This document shows positions 1 through 4,772 of a stretch of 6,064 bases of DNA, one piece after another. Within the stretch, counting starts at the first letter, position 1. Each line of letters opens with the position of its first letter. The position numbers and the translations under genes were made by a program. The DNA is taken from contig CAJUIP010000081.1 in NCBI GenBank assembly GCA_910586315.1, positions 1 to 6,064 on the forward strand, written 5' to 3'. Source of the stretch: an uncultured Lachnospiraceae bacterium. Its GTDB lineage: Bacteria; Bacillota; Clostridia; Lachnospirales; Lachnospiraceae. Under the pieces are notes generated by a model. It did not search any database, was not told the DNA's origin, and saw only the letters and a list, made by a program, of their open reading frames with translations.

Positions 1-2
1 AG

Positions 3-164
3 CTGTCCTATGTGACCCACTCCGGCGAGGGCGAGGGGCTGCTGTTCTACGGCAATATCATCCTGCCCTTTATCGACCGGTTCCCCAAGGACACCGAGCT
101 GTACCGCATAATGACCACCCGGTTGTCCGACCTGTCAGAAATAACAAAATCACAGAATTGTTAA
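3..164 (+). CDS. VirB4-like conjugation ATPase, C-terminal end (partial, 5' end outside window)
   Basis: The last 53 codons of a gene read in frame from base 3 to the TAA at 162-164. The peptide contains LSYVTHSGEGEGLLFYGN, then a PFIDRFPKDTELYRIMTT block. This is the typical extreme C-terminus of the VirB4/TraE-type ATPases of Gram-positive conjugative elements, which power the type IV secretion channel at the membrane. The ATPase motifs lie upstream of the window and cannot be checked. The first 130 bases are 77/130 G or C, unlike the AT-rich DNA that follows. If the transposon starts at the TGTCAG at 133, the last ten residues (LSEITKSQNC, roughly) and the stop are encoded by the transposon end, making a chimeric tail. 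Family recognition is from remembered C-terminal motifs; the residue-level end of the native protein is not known here. Confidence 0.8.
   Translation: MSYVTHSGEGEGLLFYGNIILPFIDRFPKDTELYRIMTTRLSDLSEITKSQNC
140..160 (+). repeat. Possible degenerate terminal TnsB-binding site
   Basis: AATAAC followed after ten bases by AATTG resembles the inner repeats (AATAAG ... AATTT/G) but is four bases longer between the two half-motifs. It sits just inside the presumed terminal TGTCAG. This is weak and could be chance in AT-rich DNA. Confidence 0.3.
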
Positions 165-170
165 GTAATA

Positions 171-187
171 AATAAGTTTTATATTTT
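171..187 (+). repeat. Transposon-end repeat copy 1 (putative TnsB-binding site)
   Basis: AATAAGTTTTATATTTT matches the consensus AATAAG-nnnn-ATAATT with one change in the second half. It starts 21 bp before copy 2. Tn7-family ends carry several TnsB sites of about 20-22 bp, so the role is inferred from position and spacing. Confidence 0.7.
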
Positions 188-191
188 GGTA

Positions 192-208
192 AATAAGAGC
201 CATAATTT
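192..208 (+). repeat. Transposon-end repeat copy 2 (putative TnsB-binding site)
   Basis: AATAAGAGCCATAATTT. It lies exactly 21 bp from copies 1 and 3, so the three sites fall on the same face of the helix, like the overlapping sites in the Tn7 right end. Confidence 0.75.
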
Positions 209-212
209 AAAA

Positions 213-229
213 AATAAGTTGTATAATTG
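213..229 (+). repeat. Transposon-end repeat copy 3 (putative TnsB-binding site)
   Basis: AATAAGTTGTATAATTG, the third of the 21-bp phased copies. The next copy is 38 bp further on. The stretch between (about 234-250) has only a poor resemblance to the repeat. Confidence 0.75.
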
Positions 230-250
230 GCACGAAATACAAAATTTAAA

Positions 251-267
251 AATAAGTTCCATAATTT
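251..267 (+). repeat. Transposon-end repeat copy 4 (putative TnsB-binding site)
   Basis: AATAAGTTCCATAATTT, differing from copy 2 only inside the variable four-base core. It starts 38 bp after copy 3 and 33 bp before copy 5, so it is outside the strict 21-bp phasing. Confidence 0.75.
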
Positions 268-269
268 GA

Positions 270-298
270 TTGCTGCTTTAAAAAATAAGATTTATAAT
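270..298 (+). promoter_or_regulatory. Putative sigma-A-type promoter of the tns operon
   Basis: TTGCTG at 270-275 and a perfect TATAAT at 293-298 are separated by 17 bp. The expected transcript start is near 305, so the leader would be very short with the ribosome site at its 5' end. The -35 box matches the consensus only in TTG. TATAAT is also intrinsic to the end repeat (copy 3 has it too), so the match may partly be a by-product of the repeat. Confidence 0.5.
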
Positions 299-300
299 TG
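284..300 (+). repeat. Transposon-end repeat copy 5, overlapping the operon -10 box
   Basis: AATAAGATTTATAATTG is the copy closest to tnsA, ending 19 bases before its start codon. It contains the TATAAT hexamer at 293-298. If TnsB binds here it would cover the promoter, giving autoregulation of the tns operon, as is known for TnsB in Tn7. Confidence 0.7.
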
Positions 301-304
301 AATC

Positions 305-316
305 AAAGGTGGTGAT
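305..316 (+). promoter_or_regulatory. Strong ribosome binding site of tnsA
   Basis: AAAGGTGGTGAT differs at one base from the full anti-Shine-Dalgarno complement AAAGGAGGTGAT and lies just upstream of the ATG at 320. It fixes the tnsA start. Confidence 0.8.
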
Positions 317-319
317 CTA

Positions 320-1129
320 ATGGCAAAGAGGAAACGCACATGGAACAAAGAAAAATACCACAGATATTTATCAGAGGGAAGGGGTCAGGGTACTGCGTCA
401 GAGTATAAACCTTGGATTTATATCCATGATTTCTCTTCTAATGGTATTGTGTCGCGCGTAAAAGGGAAGACGACGGGAAGAATCCACCACCTGCTATCTA
501 ATCAGGAACTATGGTATTTTTATCTGCTGGATTGGTCAGAAAAAGCAATGGACATCCGGGAGCAATTCCCGCTATTAGAGTTAGAGGAAGCCATAAAAAT
601 CGCTGACAGCCTGAGGATACGCTATCCTTATGATAGGAAAAGTGGATTCCCTTATGTCCTTACCAGCGATTTCCTAATCACAACCAGGCAGGGGACTATC
701 GCCCGATCTGTGAAACTGGCAAAGGATCTGGACAACCCCAGGGTATGTGAAAAGCTGGAGATTGAAAGGCGGTATTGGAAAAACAGGGGCATTGAGTGGC
801 GTCTTGTGACAGAAAACCAGATTTCCAGGGCAAAAGCCAGGAATATAGAATGGCTTTTCTCTGGAAGCCCGTTGGAAGAGCTTATCTGCGGGGGCGAAAA
901 AAGAAACCAAAGCATGGAATATTTTTTGTACCTATATAGAGATGGAGAAATAAGATTCCCAGATATACTGAGAGAAGTGGAACACAATTTTGATTTACAA
1001 GAAGGGACAGGAATCTGTATTTTTAAAGCACTGGTCATAAACAGGGAGATTATTTTGAAAATGGAAAAACCGATCAATTTATCGGAACCAAGGGAGAAAG
1101 ATGGATTATGGCGCAGGAAATCTATGTAA
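320..1129 (+). CDS. tnsA: TnsA, Tn7-like transposition endonuclease
   Basis: This 269-residue protein aligns in phase along its N-terminal two thirds with Tn7 TnsA (273 residues). Shared blocks include EGRGQG (19-24), TGRIHHLLS (52-60), MDIREQFPLL (77-86) and the LEIERRYW region (146-153). TnsA is a restriction-endonuclease-like nuclease that cuts the 5' strands at the transposon ends, so that with TnsB the element is fully excised (cut-and-paste). The catalytic triad is visible as E63, D117 (in TSDFLI) and K132 (in SVK), corresponding to E63, D114 and K132 in Tn7 TnsA. The C-terminal part (about 165-269), expected to hold the winged-helix region that contacts TnsC, is more divergent. The start is set by the near-perfect ribosome site at 305-316. 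The gene overlaps tnsB by 22 bases and appears intact. Confidence 0.95.
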   Translation: MAKRKRTWNKEKYHRYLSEGRGQGTASEYKPWIYIHDFSSNGIVSRVKGKTTGRIHHLLSNQELWYFYLLDWSEKAMDIREQFPLLELEEAIKIADSLRIRYPYDRKSGFPYVLTSDFLITTRQGTIARSVKLAKDLDNPRVCEKLEIERRYWKNRGIEWRLVTENQISRAKARNIEWLFSGSPLEELICGGEKRNQSMEYFLYLYRDGEIRFPDILREVEHNFDLQEGTGICIFKALVINREIILKMEKPINLSEPREKDGLWRRKSM

Positions 1130-1791
1130 ACGAGATAATCAGGGATGTCGTACACGAAAAAACATACCGTGTGCTGTGGATATCCATGCCGGTTTCATTT
1201 TTATATTGGATTTCCCTGGACAATGCCGAAAGGATCCCCAAGAAGTTAGATGTTGCGGAAGTCAGGGCAGGATTGGAGTTAGGGGATTACATTGCGGCGG
1301 GAGAAACGGAAAATTCTCTGATAGTTGAAGATGAACTGGCTGATGAAGCAAAAACGCACCGGGACAGAATCTGGAACATGCTGAAAGATGTATTGGAAAA
1401 GGAACCTGACATTTATGAACCAAAACCAAGGGCGGCATTGCTGCGTATGGTAGCCCAGGAAAACGGTATGAGGGCAAACAACCTTTACCCATACCTTGCA
1501 AAGTACTGGAAACGTGGGAAGACACCAAATGCCTTCCTGCCGGACTACCGTAACTGTGGCAGGAGCCGTGACTACCAAAAAGGAGGGTATAAAAGGCTGG
1601 GACGTCCTTCCCGAAACGGCCATGGGTTTGGAAAAGTGCTGAAGGAAGATGATTTTCATAATTTTGACAAGGCAGTCCGTAAGTATTACCTTACAAGGAA
1701 GGAAATGACATTCCGGTCAGTTTATGAAAGACTCCTGGCGGATTCCTACACGGTAGAAGTAACCAACGAACAGGGGGTATCCTCCCTGTAG
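1108..1791 (+). CDS. tnsB: TnsB N-terminal fragment (DNA-binding part), ends at the premature TAG
   Basis: If TAG is read as stop, translation yields 227 residues with the N-terminal end-binding region of TnsB and no catalytic domain. Such a fragment could still bind the end repeats and compete with full-length TnsB or repress the promoter; this is speculation. See the whole-gene entry for the homology. Confidence 0.6.
   Translation: MAQEIYVNEIIRDVVHEKTYRVLWISMPVSFLYWISLDNAERIPKKLDVAEVRAGLELGDYIAAGETENSLIVEDELADEAKTHRDRIWNMLKDVLEKEPDIYEPKPRAALLRMVAQENGMRANNLYPYLAKYWKRGKTPNAFLPDYRNCGRSRDYQKGGYKRLGRPSRNGHGFGKVLKEDDFHNFDKAVRKYYLTRKEMTFRSVYERLLADSYTVEVTNEQGVSSL
1789..1791 (+). other. In-frame amber (TAG) codon inside tnsB
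   Basis: The codons run TCC TCC CTG TAG CTG CTC CCG GAA, and the same frame then encodes IPSIAQFRYWYQ, a conserved TnsB block. A single C-to-T change from CAG would explain it. The following bases (CUG CUC) are not the well-known CARYYA readthrough context. Confidence 0.9.
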
Positions 1792-1944
1792 CTGCTCCCG
1801 GAAGATGAAATACCATCTATTGCCCAGTTCCGCTATTGGTATCAGAAGAACAAAAATCTGAAAACTGAAATACAGAAAAGGAAAGGCGACACGAAATATA
1901 ACCTTACAAGCCGCAGCATCCTTGGGAAATCGGATTATGGGCTG

Positions 1945-2973
1945 ATGGGGCCAGGCTCACAGTACCAGATAGATGCCACTGTCGGAGATATTTACCTTGT
2001 GTCGCAATTTGACCGGTCGAATATCATCGGCAGGCCGGTTATGTACTTTGTCATTGATGCTTTCAGCCGTATGGTTACCGGGATGTATGTGGGGCTGGAA
2101 GGGCCATCGTGGGTTGGTGCGATGATGGCGATTGCTAATGCAGCGTCAGATAAGACGGCATACTGCCGTGAATATGGAATCAGCATTACAGAGGAAGAAT
2201 GGCCATGCCATCACATCCCTTCCGCCATCCTCGGCGACCGTGGCGAGATGGAAAGCCGGAATGCGGACAACCTTGTTTCCATGCTGGGCATCCGCATTGA
2301 GAATACCCCTCCCTACCGTGCTGATCTGAAAGGCATCATAGAGCAGCACTTCCGGACAGTCAATGCCAATGCCACTGTCATGCTGCCGGGGCGGGTAAAG
2401 CCGGACATGGCAGAGAGGGGAGGGAAAGATTACCGGCTGGATGCAAAGCTGGATATCCGCCAGTTTACGGCGGTCATCATTAAGTGCATCCTTTATTACA
2501 ATAACAGCCATTATATGGATTCATTTGAGAAAAGCAGGCAGATGATGGAGGCAGGGGTTGAGGCAATCCCGGTAAAGCTGTGGAATTGGGGGATACGCTA
2601 CTGCTCTGGAGCTTTGCGGGTCATGCCAGAGGAAAAAGTCCGTCTGGCCCTGATGCCGACAGAAAATGCAACTGCCACCAGCCAGGGATTAAGGTTTAAG
2701 GGGCTTTATTACAGTAGCAAAGAACTGGCTGATGGGTTATGGTTTGAAAAGGCACGGTCAAAAGGCAGCTACCGTGTTAAGGTTTCGTATGACCCGAGGG
2801 ATATGGGGGGATATATGCCTGGGATAAAGCAGACGGGACTCCTATCCTGTGTTCTTTGTTGGACTGGGAGGGGAAGTATTCTGGAAAACAGCTTGGCGAA
2901 ATCCAGTATGAGCATGAGAAAGAGAAAATGGAAAAGAAACGGCACCAGGCCAAGGAAACGGAAGCCAAGATAA
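1945..2973 (+). CDS. tnsB: TnsB catalytic-core fragment (RNase H-fold DDE domain) with frameshifted tail
   Basis: This is the first ATG-initiated frame after the TAG. It gives 342 residues beginning MGPGSQYQIDATVGD, which contain the whole D,D-35-E core. No convincing ribosome site precedes ATG 1945, and the open frame really resumes directly at 1792, so independent translation is doubtful. Residues after the G run (from about 2812) are out of frame: the last 50 or so lack TnsB similarity and are an artefact of the shift. Together with the N-terminal fragment it resembles a split transposase, but the simplest reading is a broken gene. Confidence 0.5.
   Translation: MGPGSQYQIDATVGDIYLVSQFDRSNIIGRPVMYFVIDAFSRMVTGMYVGLEGPSWVGAMMAIANAASDKTAYCREYGISITEEEWPCHHIPSAILGDRGEMESRNADNLVSMLGIRIENTPPYRADLKGIIEQHFRTVNANATVMLPGRVKPDMAERGGKDYRLDAKLDIRQFTAVIIKCILYYNNSHYMDSFEKSRQMMEAGVEAIPVKLWNWGIRYCSGALRVMPEEKVRLALMPTENATATSQGLRFKGLYYSSKELADGLWFEKARSKGSYRVKVSYDPRDMGGYMPGIKQTGLLSCVLCWTGRGSILENSLAKSSMSMRKRKWKRNGTRPRKRKPR
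2805..2811 (+). other. Frameshift site in tnsB at a six-G run (G_GGG_GGA)
   Basis: In the upstream frame the codons are ATG GGG GGA TAT. A -1 step gives GGG GGG ATA TAT GCC TGG GAT, restoring TnsB-like sequence. One extra G (a run of seven) would also restore the frame. The bases fit the X_XXY_YYZ slippery pattern. A weak 5-6 bp stem (2821-2826 with 2843-2848, 16-base loop) follows, which could easily be chance. Confidence 0.75.
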
Positions 2974-3225
2974 ACCTGGGGAAGGAAATAGATTCCATTA
3001 TTGAAGAAGCTGAGCAGATGGCAGAGCCGGCAGAAGGCCGTTCCAAAGCGGAGCGCCTGTCGGGGATGAAACAGAACCGGAGGGATGAACGGGAATATCT
3101 CAAGAAAAAAGAAGCATTTACTGGCGGCAGTAAGGAGGCCGGTGAACCACAATGCCGCCAAAGCTCCGAAGAAGTTTCCCCAGTCCTGCAGATGATCAAA
3201 CGAAAAATGGAAGGACGGATCAAGG

Positions 3226-4770
3226 ATGAATCATTATATGGAAAAGGCACGCTACCTGGAACAGGTGATACCGGAATATCAGGGGAACCCCATGATTGAG
3301 GCATTGCCGGAAATATGGGCGGGCGATACTGTGGAGGAAATGCTCTCGGAAGAAGCGCCGCACCATGACGGGGAACGTATGCTGGATGCCCGGTACCGTA
3401 TGCACTGCATCCAACGCCTGTTCCATTATTTCCAGCCGCTGGAGCAGCACATAGATATAGAACAGCGTATCTCCCGCTGCATCCGCCAGGGATACCTGAA
3501 CCGGAACCCCTGCACAAAAGAATATGCAAGGATTCTTGCTGACGGATATGAGGCGCTGTCAGGGAGGCGTGGTTATCAGTTCATACAGGGGTTCCGCCCA
3601 AACGCCTCCGGGTTTACTATTATCGGGATGTCCGGCGTTGGGAAAAGCACTGCCGTAGAAAAGATCCTTTCCTTGTACCCGCAATGCATCAGCCATGACA
3701 GCTACCATGGGCAGCCATTGGTGCTGACACAGATCGTATGGCTGAAGCTTGACTGTCCGCATGACGGTTCCATAAAAGGCTTATGTTTCCAGTTTTTTGA
3801 GGCAATAGACCGAGCGATGGGGACGGATTATTTTCCCAGATATACGAAGTCCCGCTATACCGTGGACGTCTTGATGGTCTTGATGACGCAGCTGGTCAAC
3901 CTCTATCAGATCGGGATACTGGTCATAGACGAAATACAGCACCTGAGCCTTGCAAAAGGCGGCGGGTCTGAAAAGATGCTCAATTTCTTTGTCACCCTGG
4001 TCAATACCATAGGGATCCCTGTAGTGATGATCGGAACGACAAAGGCGATGTCGATACTCCAAAGCGAGTTCCGGCAGGCCAGACGTGGGAGCGGCCAGGG
4101 AGACCTTCTCTGGGACAGGATGCAAAATGATCTGTCATGGGAGATTTTTGTAACTTCCATGTGGAAGCACCAATGGACAAGGAGTAAAATCCCACTGACA
4201 GAAGAAATGAAGGATATTTTATATGAAGAGAGCCAGGGGATCATAGACATTGCCGTAAAACTGTATGCGATGGTTCAGATCAAGGCAATCACGGTGGGGA
4301 GTGACAGTTTTTCGGCAAGGGATTTTCATGTGGCAGCCGCTGAAAAGCTGGGGCTGGTCAAGCCAATGCTGGATGCGCTGCGGACAGGGGATAAGAAAAA
4401 AATCCGGCAGTATGGGGATATATCCCCGGTCAGCATAGAGGATTACCTGTCTTCCTATATGTCCATGGCGAAAGATGCCGTACCTGAAAAAGTGCCGGAA
4501 GGAAAGATTTCTGTATCAGAGCAGGTCGTTCTTAAGCTGTTGGAGCTGGGGGTGGAGCCAAGAACAGCAAAACGCCTGTCAGGGAGGGCGTTGGCGGCTA
4601 AAGGCATCTGCCCAAATGTGGCGGATGTCGTAAAGGAAGCGTACTATCTCTATGTAATGGAAGGAAAGGAATCAGAAGTGGGTGAAGCAACAGACAATGA
4701 TGATCTGAGAAAACAGGTCGGGTATGGGGCCATGAAACAGAAAGGTCTGGTAGATGAAACGGAGTGGTGA
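3226..4770 (+). CDS. tnsC: TnsC, AAA+ ATPase transposition regulator
   Basis: This 514-residue protein (Tn7 TnsC is 555) is the ATP-dependent switch that links target-site proteins to the TnsAB transposase and polymerises on target DNA. The N-terminal segment includes NPMIEALPEIW (21-31), a TnsC hallmark. Walker A is GMSGVGKST (134-142), Walker B is ILVIDEIQH (231-239), a sensor-1-like MIGTTKA lies at 268-274, and an arginine-rich FRQARRGSGQGD follows at 282-293. The C-terminal part (about 325-514) is helical and contains a helix-turn-helix-like stretch near 430-470. The start is ATG 3226 with AAGGA at 3211-3215; ATG 3238, four codons later, is an alternative. The 5' end overlaps the C-terminal tail of tnsB by 74 bases. 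The frame is intact, in contrast to tnsB. Confidence 0.95.
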   Translation: MNHYMEKARYLEQVIPEYQGNPMIEALPEIWAGDTVEEMLSEEAPHHDGERMLDARYRMHCIQRLFHYFQPLEQHIDIEQRISRCIRQGYLNRNPCTKEYARILADGYEALSGRRGYQFIQGFRPNASGFTIIGMSGVGKSTAVEKILSLYPQCISHDSYHGQPLVLTQIVWLKLDCPHDGSIKGLCFQFFEAIDRAMGTDYFPRYTKSRYTVDVLMVLMTQLVNLYQIGILVIDEIQHLSLAKGGGSEKMLNFFVTLVNTIGIPVVMIGTTKAMSILQSEFRQARRGSGQGDLLWDRMQNDLSWEIFVTSMWKHQWTRSKIPLTEEMKDILYEESQGIIDIAVKLYAMVQIKAITVGSDSFSARDFHVAAAEKLGLVKPMLDALRTGDKKKIRQYGDISPVSIEDYLSSYMSMAKDAVPEKVPEGKISVSEQVVLKLLELGVEPRTAKRLSGRALAAKGICPNVADVVKEAYYLYVMEGKESEVGEATDNDDLRKQVGYGAMKQKGLVDETEW

Positions 4771-4772
4771 GC

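Larger units (their letters stand above)
1108..3299 (+). pseudogene. tnsB: tnsB, DDE transposase, interrupted by an in-frame TAG and a -1 frameshift
   Basis: Bridging both lesions gives about 730 codons, compared with 702 in Tn7 TnsB. TnsB binds the repeats at the transposon ends and catalyses 3'-end cleavage and joining. Residues 1-227 hold the DNA-binding part, including YWKRGKTPNAFLPDYRNCG (134-152), close to YWQRGQTPNALIPDYKNSG in Tn7. TAG at codon 228 (1789-1791) falls just before the conserved QFRYWY, and the same frame then stays open through the RNase H-fold core. The catalytic residues D289 (YQIDATVGD), D377 (ILGDRGE) and E412 (GIIEQ) have the 88- and 35-residue spacings of Tn7. At 2805-2810 a run of six G shifts the conserved reading to the -1 frame, which continues as IYAWDKADGTP, then LLDWEGKYSGKQLGEIQYE and a charged helical tail to 3299. 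The start is ATG 1108, with AGGGAG at 1091-1096; ATG 1101 is out of frame. Two lesions suggest decay, but sequencing error or recoding is not excluded. Confidence 0.85.

Noticed and set aside
171..300. CRISPR-like array
   Set aside because: The repeats are only 17 bases with 4-21 bases between them, irregular at the far side, AT-rich and located at the transposon end; they fit transposase-binding sites.
652..1155. 167-codon open frame on the minus strand
   Set aside because: It is antisense to well-supported tnsA coding sequence and resembles no protein family I recognise.
1101..1328. Alternative + strand frame starting at ATG 1101
   Set aside because: It is out of frame with the conserved TnsB sequence that starts at 1108, and its 75-residue product has no TnsB similarity.
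1789..1791. Alternative genetic code in which TAG is sense
   Set aside because: A single TAG in one gene that also has a frameshift is not enough evidence; it is kept only as a hypothesis in the findings.
2811..2850. Stem-loop as a frameshift stimulator
   Set aside because: The stem is only 5-6 pairs with a 16-base loop, which arises easily by chance; it is mentioned but not called as a feature.
2856..3299. Separate small coiled-coil protein starting with TTG at 2856
   Set aside because: The same frame reads TnsB-like sequence upstream (IYAWDKADGTP from 2811), so this is the frameshifted C-terminus of TnsB and not an independent gene.
2777..3529. 250-codon open frame on the minus strand
   Set aside because: It lies antisense to the TnsB tail and tnsC start, shows no recognisable motif, has a low-complexity composition and no ribosome site; it is a shadow of the + strand genes.
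4764..4769. GTG codons as the start of tnsD
   Set aside because: They are in frame, but the GGAG site at 4761-4764 overlaps or nearly touches them, whereas it is well spaced from TTG 4773; they remain possible.
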